From Bacteroidales bacterium (GTDB lineage: Bacteria; Bacteroidota; Bacteroidia; Bacteroidales; VadinHA17): a stretch of 64,000 bases of DNA. Made by a program: the position numbers and the translations under genes. Positions 25,343-33,257 of this stretch are shown here, one piece after another (position 1 is the stretch's first letter; every line of letters starts with the position of its first letter). The stretch is from positions 1-64,000 of the forward strand of contig JARGFQ010000003.1 in assembly GCA_029210565.1 (NCBI GenBank). Reading direction: 5' to 3'. A model generated the notes under the pieces. That model was not told the DNA's origin. It searched no databases and saw only the letters and a list, made by a program, of their open reading frames with translations.

Positions 25343-26458
25343 TTAATCTTCTTTCATCACTTTCATCTGGTGTATGATCGATTCCTGGTGTATCGCCTCC
25401 AGGAAGATCTGAATGAACTCGGGGGTCAGCCCTTTCCTTACACCCTTGTCCACCGCATTGTCCTTTACTTCCTTCCACCTTGTGGTCTGAAGAATAGTAA
25501 TGTTATGTTCTTTTTTATACCTTCCTATTGTCTCGGCCACCAGCATGCGGCTCTCCAGGATATCGAGGAGGAGGTTGTCATATACATCGATCTGGCTTCG
25601 CAAATCGTCAATCGTCTCAAGGAACTCCGGGTCGTCCGATGTTGGTGATCTCAGCACCAGGCTGTCGAGGATTTCGGTCAGCTTCGATGGTGTGACCTGC
25701 TGCTTCCTGTCGCTCAGTGCGCTTGCCGGGTCGTTGTGCGACTCAATCATCAGTCCGTCGTAGTTCAGGTCCATAGCCTTCTGCGACAGGTCGCCAATGA
25801 AAGATCTGTCGCCGCCCATATGACTCGGGTCGCAGATCATCGGCAGGTCCGGCATTCGCTGGCGCAGTTCCACCGGTATCTGCCACCTCGGTTGGTTACG
25901 AAAGGCACATTTCTCCCACGTCGAGAACCCCCGGTGGATGACTGCAAGCCGGGTAATACCAGCCTTGCTTATCCGCTCAACAGCCCCGATCCACAGTTCC
26001 AGATCAGGGTTGACGGGGTTCTTTATGAAGACCATAACGTCGGATCCCTTAAGAGCAGATGCTATCTCGTTAAGCGCAAACGGATTGACGCTTGTACGGG
26101 CCCCTATCCAGACAGCGTCGACACCATGCTTCAGGGCTTCGTAAACGTGTTTCTCCGTGGCAACCTCCACGGAGACGGGAAGTCCGTACACCTCTCTCAC
26201 CTGCCGGAGCCATTTCAGCCCGACGGTTCCCACACCTTCAAACTGATCAGGACGGGTGCGCGGCTTCCAGATGCCGGCACGGAAGAGGTCAACCCTGCCC
26301 GTGGCTGCCAGTCCGGCGGCGGTGAGCATCACCTGCTCCTCGCTCTCGGCACTGCAGGGTCCGGCAATCAGCAGGGGACGTTGCTTAAAAATGGGCCACT
26401 CCTCTATCGGAATGATATTCAGTCTCCTTTTGGCATTTGTTGTGATAGCTGGGGTCAT
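25343..26458 (-). CDS. Bifunctional DAHP synthase / chorismate mutase
   Basis: A 371-aa fusion. Residues ~1-265 are a type I-beta (KDO8P-like) DAHP synthase: RPLLIAGPCSAESEEQ, GIWKPRTRPDQFEG, WIGARTSVNPFAL, MVFIKNPVNPDLELWIGA, CDPSHMGGDR and LMIESHNDP. Residues ~275-371 are an AroQ chorismate mutase: LRSQIDVYDNLLLDILESRM, IGRYKKEHN, and LTPEFIQIFLEAIHQESI. It makes the first committed shikimate-pathway intermediate and prephenate. The CM domain probably confers feedback control on the synthase. It is the third gene of the attenuator-controlled operon, 110 nt after tyrA. Confidence 0.95.
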   Translation of the reverse strand: MTPAITTNAKRRLNIIPIEEWPIFKQRPLLIAGPCSAESEEQVMLTAAGLAATGRVDLFRAGIWKPRTRPDQFEGVGTVGLKWLRQVREVYGLPVSVEVATEKHVYEALKHGVDAVWIGARTSVNPFALNEIASALKGSDVMVFIKNPVNPDLELWIGAVERISKAGITRLAVIHRGFSTWEKCAFRNQPRWQIPVELRQRMPDLPMICDPSHMGGDRSFIGDLSQKAMDLNYDGLMIESHNDPASALSDRKQQVTPSKLTEILDSLVLRSPTSDDPEFLETIDDLRSQIDVYDNLLLDILESRMLVAETIGRYKKEHNITILQTTRWKEVKDNAVDKGVRKGLTPEFIQIFLEAIHQESIIHQMKVMKED

Positions 26459-26568
26459 TTTCCGGTCATTTATTTATTGATCAAAATATCTTTATCTTAT
26501 TTGCCCGATGGCATCTGTCTCAAATTGATTATTCACATTCACCTTTTATGCTCTTTCTTATGCAGGTT

Positions 26569-27420
26569 TCATTTCAGGATCTGGCCAATCTCGTTCGCAG
26601 AGAGCATAAGCTCTTTAAGTGCATCCCCGTTGCCGGTTTCAATATGTGTCCGGAATAGCCGCATCTTTTCAATATAGGTATCAATAACCTCAAGTATCGG
26701 GCCCGAGTTTCCCAGAAAGATGGGAGCCCATGTCTCACCGCTGCTCTTTGAGAGGCGCACGGTGCTCTCAAACCCTCCCGCGGCAAGGGCCATGATATTT
26801 TCATTGTTCTTCTCCCTGGCAAGAACACACAGCGCAAGGGCGAAAGAGGTTATGTGCGAGATGTGTGACACATATGCCACGTGCACGTCGTGGTCTGATG
26901 CCTTCATATATCGGATATGCATGTTGAGCGACTGGAACAGGGCAGTTATCAGCTCCAGCGCATCCGTGTCACTGCTTCCGGGGTCACATATTATTGCCAC
27001 TTTGTCGAAGAATAGCCTGTCGAGGGCTGCTGCCGGGCCGGAGTGCTCGGTGCCAGCCATGGGGTGGGCCGATACATACCTGCCTCGTGCCGGGTGCGAT
27101 GCCGCCACTGCAGCAATGTCCGACTTGGTGGAACCCATATCGGTAACCACCTTTGAAGTATCATGAATCATATCAAGTACCTGGGGCAGAAGCTGACAGT
27201 TTACATCCACAGGGGCACAGAGGATAATGATATCCGACTTGTCAACAGCCTCGTCCAGTGGCAGAAACTCATCTGCCAGGCCACGGTACATGGCAATAGT
27301 GCAATGATGCGGATTACTCTCCACACCTGTTATCCTTCCGGAGAAACCGTTGAGCCTCAGGCTTCGTGCCAGGGAGCCTCCTATGAGACCCAATCCTACT
27401 ATGCAAATATTTGCAGACAT
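26569..27420 (-). CDS. tyrA: Prephenate dehydrogenase
   Basis: A 283-aa NAD(P)-dependent enzyme that converts prephenate to 4-hydroxyphenylpyruvate for tyrosine. The N-terminal Rossmann motif is IVGLGLIGGSLARSLR. Prephenate-binding residues appear in DMGSTKSDI, SAHPMAGTEHSGP, the HDVHVAYVSHISHITSFALA segment and the RLSKSSGETWAPIFLGN motif. There is no chorismate mutase or ACT domain; mutase activity is supplied by the next gene in the operon. It begins 6 nt after the aminotransferase stop, so the two are coupled. Upstream attenuation by tyrosine codons fits this gene as a main target. Confidence 0.93.
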   Translation of the reverse strand: MSANICIVGLGLIGGSLARSLRLNGFSGRITGVESNPHHCTIAMYRGLADEFLPLDEAVDKSDIIILCAPVDVNCQLLPQVLDMIHDTSKVVTDMGSTKSDIAAVAASHPARGRYVSAHPMAGTEHSGPAAALDRLFFDKVAIICDPGSSDTDALELITALFQSLNMHIRYMKASDHDVHVAYVSHISHITSFALALCVLAREKNNENIMALAAGGFESTVRLSKSSGETWAPIFLGNSGPILEVIDTYIEKMRLFRTHIETGNGDALKELMLSANEIGQILK

Positions 27421-27426
27421 CTGATC

Positions 27427-28620
27427 TTAAAATGTTTGGTTGAATGTTACATTTTTCTTTGACCGGATCCGTTCCAGCGCTGCAGTCAGGAGTTCCTCAG
27501 TTGCACAGAGAGAAATCCTTATATATCTCTTCCCGTTCTCTCCGAAGACTGACCCTGGAGTAATAAAGAGATGGTTTTCATGAAGCAGCTTTTCGGTCAT
27601 TTCGACCGCATCAGGACACTGCGACGGGATTTTACCCCAGAGGAACAGCCCGGCCTGCACCTGATCAAAGGTGCACGAGAGGGTTTTCATTATCTCCGCG
27701 GCGATAATCCGGCGGCGGCGATAGATTTCGTTGAGATCATCATACCACACCTCAGGCGCTGCCAGAGCCTCAACGGCAGCAGCCTGCAACGGCAGAAACA
27801 TGCCGGAGTCCATGTTGCTCTTAAACTTCAGGATCTCATTTATATATGACCCGTTGCCGGCAACCATGCCTATCCTCCACCCTGCCATGTTATGCGATTT
27901 GCTGAGAGAGTTCAGCTCCAGCGAGACATCACGGGCTCCCGGTACTGAGAAAATGCTCAGGTAGTCTTTGTTGAGAATGAAACTGTAAGGATTATCCTGA
28001 CACAGCAGTATGCTGTGCCTCCGGGCGAAGGAGACCAGCCGTTCAAAAATCTCCGGTGTGGCCCTGGCACCGGAAGGCATATGGGGATAATTGATCCACA
28101 TCATCTTCACCCTCTCCACCCCGGAGGCCTCAATAGCCTTAATGTCCGGCGTCCATCCGTTATCCTCCGTAAGGTCATAAGACCTGATGGTGCCGCCTGC
28201 CAGTTTTGCTGCGGCGCCATAGGCCGGATAACCGGGGTCAGGCACCAGTACCTCATCACCCGGGTCGAGAAAGGCCATGCTGATGTGCATTATCCCTTCC
28301 TTGGAGCCAATCAGCGGTAGTATCTCGGTCCCGGGTTCAAGTTTCACATTGAAATATTGCATATACCATGACGCAAAAGCGTTTCTCAGTGCGGGTATAC
28401 CCCTGTAGCCCTGGTAGCCGTGATTGCGGCTGTCAGATGCGCTTCTGCCAAGTTCCTCAATTACTTTCGCCGCCGGAGGCATATCAGGACTGCCGATCCC
28501 CAGGTTTATGACTTCGATGCCCAGCTGCCTCATGCGGGCTATCTCGGCCAGTTTGGTTGAGAAGTAATACTCCTCAACATGTTTAAGGCGCATCGCAGGT
28601 TGAATAAGTTCACTCTTCAT
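27427..28620 (-). CDS. PLP-dependent aminotransferase class I/II, likely aromatic aminotransferase
   Basis: A 397-aa fold-type I aminotransferase. Visible: INLGIGSPDMPP near the N-terminus, GSKEGIMHISMAFLDPGDEVLVPDPGYPAY, MMWINYPHMPSGA, the PLP lysine in SLELNSLSKSHNMAGWRIGM and the arginine in GKRYIRISLC. In this operon it probably transaminates 4-hydroxyphenylpyruvate/phenylpyruvate (inference from context; the family also has LL-DAP aminotransferase-like members). I start at ATG 28620: a TTG at 28632 lies in the U-tract of the attenuator. It is the first structural gene after the leader peptide. Confidence 0.88.
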   Translation of the reverse strand: MKSELIQPAMRLKHVEEYYFSTKLAEIARMRQLGIEVINLGIGSPDMPPAAKVIEELGRSASDSRNHGYQGYRGIPALRNAFASWYMQYFNVKLEPGTEILPLIGSKEGIMHISMAFLDPGDEVLVPDPGYPAYGAAAKLAGGTIRSYDLTEDNGWTPDIKAIEASGVERVKMMWINYPHMPSGARATPEIFERLVSFARRHSILLCQDNPYSFILNKDYLSIFSVPGARDVSLELNSLSKSHNMAGWRIGMVAGNGSYINEILKFKSNMDSGMFLPLQAAAVEALAAPEVWYDDLNEIYRRRRIIAAEIMKTLSCTFDQVQAGLFLWGKIPSQCPDAVEMTEKLLHENHLFITPGSVFGENGKRYIRISLCATEELLTAALERIRSKKNVTFNQTF

Positions 28621-28630
28621 CTTTCTGTTC

Positions 28631-28657
28631 AAAAAAAAAGTCCCGTTTTCACGGGAC
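28631..28657 (-). terminator. Attenuator terminator of the aromatic operon
   Basis: Minus strand: GTCCCGT, loop GAAA, ACGGGAC, then nine T. It lies between the tyrosine-rich leader ORF and the aminotransferase start, whose ATG follows 10 nt after the U-tract. The GTCCCG arm can instead pair with CGGGAC at 28713-28708 within the leader, forming an antiterminator (see findings). Confidence 0.85.
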
Positions 28658-28684
28658 TCTATTCATCATATTTCTCTGTTATCT

Positions 28685-28765
28685 TTACACAGACATACAA
28701 CTACTCGGTCCCGGTGCGGACTGATAATAGTAATAAAAATAGCAGTATGCTGTTGTTCTCTTCAT
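28685..28765 (-). CDS. Tyr/Phe-rich leader peptide of the aromatic operon
   Basis: A 26-codon ORF not long enough for ordinary gene calls: MKRTTAYCYFYYYYQ... ending SSCMSV and TAA. Codons 7-14 are Tyr Cys Tyr Phe Tyr Tyr Tyr Tyr, six tyrosines and one phenylalanine in eight codons. It is preceded by a fitting promoter and followed 28 nt later by a terminator hairpin directly ahead of the aminotransferase-tyrA-DAHP synthase/CM-aroA genes. This is the classical layout of ribosome-mediated attenuation: stalling on Tyr codons should free the GGGAC segment to pair with the terminator's 5' arm. Mainly tyrosine sensing is inferred. Confidence 0.85.
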   Translation of the reverse strand: MKRTTAYCYFYYYYQSAPGPSSCMSV

Positions 28766-28776
28766 ATCTGTGGCTG

Positions 28777-28805
28777 CTAAAGTACACAAAATTGTATCAT
28801 GTCAA
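28777..28805 (-). promoter_or_regulatory. Promoter of the aromatic operon leader
   Basis: Minus strand: TTG (28805-28803), 18 nt, TACTTTAG (28784-28777), a 7/8 match to TAnnTTTG at the right distance for a Bacteroidota promoter. Transcription would start about 6-8 nt downstream, a few bases ahead of the leader-peptide ATG. Confidence 0.55.
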
Positions 28806-28871
28806 CTTATTGCCTGAAAAAAAACACAATCCTTATATAAAAAACTTAAAAACCTATCTTTAAAGGCGAAA

Positions 28872-29339
28872 ATGGCACTGGAGATTGAAAGAAAATTTCT
28901 TGTCTGCGGCGAGTTCATTGATCAGGCCACAGAAACAACTGAGATCATGCAGGGGTATCTCTCGTCTCTGCCTGACAGAACCGTGAGGGTGCGCGTCCGT
29001 GGAGCGAAGGGTTACATTACTGTCAAGGGACTTGCAGATGCATCAGGACTTACACGGTATGAGTGGGAGAAGGAGATACCTGTTGACGATGCCCTGGAGC
29101 TCTTAAAACTGTGCGAACCATGGCCGGTGGAGAAGACACGTTACCTGGTTCCTTATGGAGGTCATATCATTGAGGTGGATGTTTTTCACGGGGAGAACAG
29201 CGGACTGGTGATGGCGGAGATAGAGCTCGGATCAGTTGATGAGGCCTTTGAGAAGCCACCGTGGCTGGGCCAGGAGGTCTCCGGTGACCCGAGGTACTAT
29301 AACTCAGCACTCTCAGTCAAACCCTACTGCCGCTGGTAA
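28872..29339 (+). CDS. CYTH domain protein
   Basis: A 155-aa CYTH (CyaB/thiamine triphosphatase) protein. It has the signature EIERKFLV at residues 3-10, RTVRVRVRGAKGYITVKG with charged residues lining the triphosphate tunnel, RYEWEKEIP, KTRYLVPYGGHIIEVDVF and GLVMAEIELGSVDEAFEKP. These proteins bind metal-triphosphate groups; tripolyphosphatase, thiamine triphosphatase and adenylate cyclase activities are known, and which applies here is not visible. The stop overlaps the next ATG (TAATG), so it is coupled to the DedA-like gene. It is divergent from the aromatic operon. Confidence 0.92.
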   Translation: MALEIERKFLVCGEFIDQATETTEIMQGYLSSLPDRTVRVRVRGAKGYITVKGLADASGLTRYEWEKEIPVDDALELLKLCEPWPVEKTRYLVPYGGHIIEVDVFHGENSGLVMAEIELGSVDEAFEKPPWLGQEVSGDPRYYNSALSVKPYCRW

Positions 29340-29869
29340 TGGTTAAAAAGAGCCCCGCGGAAATCACACGGATCATTATTGCAGTGCTGCTGGTGATAAC
29401 AGCCATTGTGATCGCATCAATGACCGTAGGGCGGGACATCTACAATGGTTCGCGTGACGAGGGGATGCTTTCATTTGCCATTGTTAACGCCTGCGGCTAT
29501 CTCTTCTTTCTCTTCATGCCTGTGGAGGTGGCGTTCATTTATTATCTGCAAGGTGACATGAGTGTTCTGGCGCTCAATGCCGTAGCCATTGTTACGGCTC
29601 TCTTCTCACAGTCGATCGACTATTCCATTGGCCTGCTGGTGAGCAACAGCTTCATTGATAAGTTTATCGGCCGGAAACGTTATGTAAATGCCGAGGCACG
29701 CATAGAAAAGTATGGCAACCTGACAATTTTTGTCTTCAATGCTCTGCCGCTATCCTCACCGGTCATCTCCCTTGCCGCAGGAATGCTACGGCACAGGATC
29801 AGGGACACAGTAATCTGCACTGTTCTGGGATTGATGGTAAAGTACCTCGCCCTGACCCTGATCTTCTAG
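29339..29869 (+). CDS. Small DedA/VTT-like membrane protein
   Basis: A 176-aa integral membrane protein with about five hydrophobic segments: IIIAVLLVITAIVIASMTV, MLSFAIVNACGYLFFLFMP, VLALNAVAIVTALFSQSI, and two near the C-terminus ending GLMVKYLALTLIF. The stretch IEKYGNLTIFVFNALPLSSPVISLAAGMLRH resembles the YqaA/DedA (SNARE-associated VTT) family, whose members act in membrane lipid transport. The assignment rests on this pattern only. It is translationally coupled to the CYTH gene; the functional link is unknown. Confidence 0.65.
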   Translation: MVKKSPAEITRIIIAVLLVITAIVIASMTVGRDIYNGSRDEGMLSFAIVNACGYLFFLFMPVEVAFIYYLQGDMSVLALNAVAIVTALFSQSIDYSIGLLVSNSFIDKFIGRKRYVNAEARIEKYGNLTIFVFNALPLSSPVISLAAGMLRHRIRDTVICTVLGLMVKYLALTLIF

Positions 29870-29935
29870 AGAGGACATGACGAATAACCCGGCCGGAATA
29901 TCCGGGGCTCAAGTACTAATATCCCGGAGTTGAAT

Positions 29936-30514
29936 TCATACTCTCACTGATCCGCGTAACCCTCTTGCAGCATAGTAAGAGGAGGCTCCATTGTGATATA
30001 CGAAGACAGTACCGTAACGGCGGTCCGCGAAAAGGGCACCACCGAGCTTCCTTATACTGTCAGGTGTTTTGATCCAGTTCGAGGTTTTGTTGTCAAAACC
30101 ACAGAGCTTCTGCAGCTCACGGTATTGCTCCTCCGTCAAAAGCTCAATGTCCATGTCGGCTGCCATGTCCATAGCATTGTTTGCTGGGGGAAATGACTTT
30201 CTGGATTCCAGTGCCTCACGGTCATAACAGACGTTTCTGCGCCCGGCCGGGCTCTCCGGGGAGCAATCGTAGAAAAGGTAGTACTCATCGGTCTTTTTAT
30301 CATGGCCCACCACATCGGGTTCACCGCCGGTTCTCCCCATTTCGTTAAGTGACCAAAGTTTCCCTGGACTGGCGGTGTGCAGCTTTGCATTTACTGCAGT
30401 CCATTCAAGGTCTTTGTGGCGATCCATGTTTTTCTCAAAACGGTTTTTCAAAGTCTTGAGCAGCTCATCGCGTTGCCCGGGTGAAAGCTCCTTTATTGAT
30501 GCGTCATATGACAT
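29936..30514 (-). CDS. DUF4256 family protein
   Basis: A 192-aa soluble protein matching the DUF4256 family. Typical segments are LSPGQRDELLKTLKNRFEKN, LEWTAVNAKL, LWSLNEMGRTGGEPDVVG, YYLFYDCSPESPAGRRNVCYD, ELLTEEQYRELQKLCGFD, and FADRRYGTVFVYHNGASSYYA near the C-terminus. There is no signal peptide or membrane helix. Function is unknown. It stands alone between the CYTH/DedA pair (convergent) and the YceI gene (same strand, 153 nt away). Confidence 0.85.
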   Translation of the reverse strand: MSYDASIKELSPGQRDELLKTLKNRFEKNMDRHKDLEWTAVNAKLHTASPGKLWSLNEMGRTGGEPDVVGHDKKTDEYYLFYDCSPESPAGRRNVCYDREALESRKSFPPANNAMDMAADMDIELLTEEQYRELQKLCGFDNKTSNWIKTPDSIRKLGGALFADRRYGTVFVYHNGASSYYAARGLRGSVRV

Positions 30515-30667
30515 AATCTCTGTGTTTAGTGAGACGTCAGTTCACTTTCATTTAACAAAGATGCAAGTCCTATGTTCAGACTAAAGGAGGCCCTGATAGC
30601 CTCCGGTGAGAAATCTACGTAATCCCCAGAACCTGAAAAACCTTACATTGTCTGGCTGGTGAACGCG

Positions 30668-31201
30668 TCAGGCTTGCTTTGCGTACTGCACCTCGCAGAA
30701 GATGCGCACGTCGTCGCTGACCAGTACCCCGCCAGCCTCAAGAGCTGCATTCCAGTTCAACCCCCACTCCTTCCGGTTGATCTTGCCTGTAAGACTGAAG
30801 CCGGCCTTGAGATTTCCCCATGGGTCCTTGCCGATACCGCCAACCTCAACATCAAGCTTCACTGGCTTTGTTATATCCCTGATGGTCAGATTGCCGTTCA
30901 GGGTGAAGCTCTCATCATCCACTTTTTCCAGTGATGTGGATTCAAACTTCAGTTCCGGGTATTTCTCAACATCAAAGAAATCAGCACTCCTGAGATGCTC
31001 GTCTCTTTGGTCGGAGTTAGTGAAAACCGATGCCGTGGCTGCCTGAAATTTAATCTTTGCCGTTGAAAAATCATCGCTCTGCGTCTCAACCTCGGAAGAA
31101 AACTCTTTGAAACTGCCTGTTACGGTGGTGATCATCATGTGTTTCACCTTAAACTGTATCTCACTGTGTGAGGGATCTATCGTCCATTTTGTTGTTTCCA
31201 T
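30668..31201 (-). CDS. YceI family lipid-binding-like protein
   Basis: A 177-aa YceI protein. YceI members form an elongated lipocalin-like barrel that binds isoprenoid quinones or lipids. Characteristic segments are WTIDPSHSEIQFKVKHMMIT at the start, GSFKEFSSEVETQSDDFSTA, LRSADFFDVEKYPELKFES, LTIRDITKPVKLDVEVGG and the end GVLVSDDVRIFCEVQYAKQA. No signal peptide is visible, so this is a cytoplasmic member. I start at METTKWTIDPSHSE (31201); the longer frame adds a lysine-rich stretch of low similarity. Confidence 0.92.
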   Translation of the reverse strand: METTKWTIDPSHSEIQFKVKHMMITTVTGSFKEFSSEVETQSDDFSTAKIKFQAATASVFTNSDQRDEHLRSADFFDVEKYPELKFESTSLEKVDDESFTLNGNLTIRDITKPVKLDVEVGGIGKDPWGNLKAGFSLTGKINRKEWGLNWNAALEAGGVLVSDDVRIFCEVQYAKQA

Positions 31202-31287
31202 GGTATTGTGCTTTTTTTTGGTTTTACGATTACATGTTTCAGGAATCAAACAACATTTTTCGCGAATTGTTCAATAACTGTTGCACA

Positions 31288-31555
31288 AGATTCCAGTTCT
31301 CAGTCTGTAGTCAACTTACCATTCCAATAATGTAAGCTGTAGACTGTGAACTCAAGAGACTGCTGACTGTGGACTGAAGAGACCTCCGACTGCTATTAGC
31401 CACCGTAGCCTCTTTCAACATCCTACTTCGACGGACGAAGTCCGCTACGTCGGACGAAGTCCGTAGTTTTAATGTAGGATGTGGCGAAGGTGGCCGACTG
31501 AAGACTGAAGACTCAAGAGACTGCCGACTGAAGACTGCTGACTGTGGACTGGAAT
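31288..31555. repeat. Degenerate GACTG repeat array around a palindromic insert
   Basis: The ~300-nt gap between YceI and the SDR gene is filled with imperfect units such as gactgaagactg, aagagactgccgactg and gctgactgtggactg. They lie on both sides of a 65-bp palindromic element (31418-31482). Unit spacing is irregular, unlike a CRISPR. A short piece of the same repeat lies between the tRNA genes at 7371-7400. Short open frames here (e.g. 31311-31643 minus) are repeat artefacts. Confidence 0.7.
31418..31482. repeat. Palindromic MITE-like element
   Basis: 65 bp bounded by the 9-bp inverted repeat acatcctac/gtaggatgt, with outer arms gccacc and ggtggc extending the pairing. Inside is an internal duplication of cggacgaagtccg, itself palindromic. 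It is embedded in the GACTG repeat array. Confidence 0.65.
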
Positions 31556-32469
31556 CAGATCGGGTACTTAACGCCGGTGAGCGATTCGGATACCTCCCAC
31601 AGCTTTGCGGAGAGGTCAGCCTTAAACATCTTGCCGGCCTCATCGGTCAGGGCCGGATGTCCCTTGTGGTTTCCAAAACCGTCAGGTCCTATATACTCGC
31701 CTCCGCGCAAGTCACCGTGAGTGGCAGCACAAATCGTTGGCAGCGCCCCTTTATCAGCAGGCTGAGCGACGATACTCATGAGTGCCTTCATCACCTTGCC
31801 TGTCTCCTTGCCCGATCCACGTGACAGCAGGTTGGTGACACTGATTCCCGGATGGCACAGGACACTTATACTGGTTGATCCGGCACGCTCAAGACGGTGC
31901 TGAAGCTCAACGGCAAAGAGCAGATTGGCCAGCTTGCTCTGCCGGTAGAAGGTCATCGGGTTGTATCCGTGCGACCCGTCAAGATTTTTGAAGTTAATCC
32001 TGGCTTTGCGTGCAGCGATACTGCTGACAGTGACCACCCTGGAAAGAGGCGTGGCCATGAGCAGTGGCAACAGTTGTGCTGTTAGAGCAAAGTGCCCCAG
32101 GTGGTTCGTACCGAACTGGAGCTCAAAGCCGTCCTTCGTCTTTGAGTAGGGTGGCACCATCACCCCTGCATTGTTAATGAGTATGTCAAGCCTGTCAAAA
32201 CGCCCGGTGTACTCCGATGCAAACTGCCTGACAGAGGCAAGGTCGCCAAGGTCAAGATGCATTACAGTCACCTCCGCAGCGGCGTGCAGTGCTCTGATCC
32301 TGTCAGCAGCCTTCTCCCCTTTTGAGATGTTCCTCACGGCCAGCACCAGTCCAGCACCCTTTGATGCAAGCACCTCCGAAGCTGCCAGCCCTATACCGCT
32401 GGCCCCGCCGGTAACAATTAATATTTTACCCTTAAGATCACCTATACTGTCAACACTCCAATCAGTCAT
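31555..32469 (-). CDS. Short-chain dehydrogenase/reductase (retinol-dehydrogenase-like)
   Basis: A 304-aa SDR. The cofactor motif is VTGGASGIGLAASEVLASKG, with D/L residues in MHLDLGDLASVRQF, INNAGVMVPPYSKTKDG, LQFGTNHLGHFALTAQLLP, catalytic serine in VVTVSSIAARKA and YRQSKLANLLFAVEL with Tyr and Lys. The extended C-terminus and FGTNHLGHF motif place it with the light-dependent protochlorophyllide/retinol dehydrogenase-like SDRs; the substrate is unknown. The C-terminal end lies at the edge of the repeat array; the stop is 1-5 nt inside the last repeat. Confidence 0.85.
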   Translation of the reverse strand: MTDWSVDSIGDLKGKILIVTGGASGIGLAASEVLASKGAGLVLAVRNISKGEKAADRIRALHAAAEVTVMHLDLGDLASVRQFASEYTGRFDRLDILINNAGVMVPPYSKTKDGFELQFGTNHLGHFALTAQLLPLLMATPLSRVVTVSSIAARKARINFKNLDGSHGYNPMTFYRQSKLANLLFAVELQHRLERAGSTSISVLCHPGISVTNLLSRGSGKETGKVMKALMSIVAQPADKGALPTICAATHGDLRGGEYIGPDGFGNHKGHPALTDEAGKMFKADLSAKLWEVSESLTGVKYPI

Positions 32470-32582
32470 TCTTTTAATTATGATTTAGCAGATAACAACA
32501 TCTGCCTGCAAAAGTTCAGCAAATATAGAGGATTTGGCCGAGGCACCCAGCGGACCGCAAGGCTGAAAATCTCGCTGTCGAG

Positions 32583-33257
32583 CTACAGTTTCCCGGAATA
32601 GGTTACTCCCAGTATGTTTTCGTAGGCAGGCTTGGTTACCCTGCTGTCATTGTATATATACTCCAGCCCGAAGGTGTGCCTCTTGTTGAAAGTATATTCG
32701 GCACCTATCATCGAACGCCATTTGTCTGCAGTATATTCATTGGGACTGAACAGCATGGTGTGCATCTCCACGTTGACGTAGGGCTTCAAAGGCAATCCCC
32801 TGATATCATAATCGAGTTCAAACCTTAGCCTGTGATACCAACCCGGAACTTCATCATGGGGATCTTCAATATATGTTTTGATCTGCTGCTGGATTCGCGA
32901 CCTGAGTGCAAAGGTGAAGCGGTAAAACTCAGGTGCAGTACCTTTTACCTGAAGGAACCAGCGATGACGAATATGGTATTTGCCGTCATCCTCATTTTGT
33001 TCTATAAGACGGTAATAGAGACCGGCAGCCAGATAGTCATTGAATTTGTACCTGACTCCGGGCTCAATATAATACTTGTCAATATGTGCTGCATTCTGGT
33101 CAGTACGTATACTGGCTTCAAGATCCAGACGAAAATTGCCAATGATCTTTTTTTCGGTCTTGGCCTCATACCAGATACCATAATCAGTCTTCTGCCCGGC
33201 AACCGCTGCCGGCAGGAGATATGCAAAAAGTATCATAACAGCCGTTCTATTCGTCAT
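32583..33257 (-). CDS. DUF2490 outer-membrane beta-barrel protein
   Basis: A 224-aa protein with a signal peptide (MTNRTAVMILFAYLLPAAVA) and barrel-like strands, among them FRLDLEASIRTDQNA, YYIEPGVRYKFNDYLAAGLYYRL, HRWFLQVKG, RFELDYDIRGLPLKPYVNVEMH, MIGAEYTFNKRHTFGLEYIYND and a final NILGVTYSGKL. It fits the DUF2490 family. Its ATG overlaps the end of the DUF4956 gene by 11 nt, so the three-gene group (VTC, DUF4956, DUF2490) is co-transcribed. The barrel may be the outer-membrane partner of that group (inference). Confidence 0.78.
   Translation of the reverse strand: MTNRTAVMILFAYLLPAAVAGQKTDYGIWYEAKTEKKIIGNFRLDLEASIRTDQNAAHIDKYYIEPGVRYKFNDYLAAGLYYRLIEQNEDDGKYHIRHRWFLQVKGTAPEFYRFTFALRSRIQQQIKTYIEDPHDEVPGWYHRLRFELDYDIRGLPLKPYVNVEMHTMLFSPNEYTADKWRSMIGAEYTFNKRHTFGLEYIYNDSRVTKPAYENILGVTYSGKL

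Noticed and set aside
26541..26572. Half copy of the dispersed palindrome (tatgcaggtttcat) after tyrA
   Set aside because: Only the right arm resembles the family; the left arm is missing, so it may be chance.
31288..31555. CRISPR array
   Set aside because: Units vary in length and spacing, there are no conserved direct repeats of ~28-37 nt and no cas genes.
31311..31643. 110-codon frame in the GACTG repeats
   Set aside because: The translation is serine/arginine-rich and made of repeat units; it starts within the SDR gene frame and shows no protein features.
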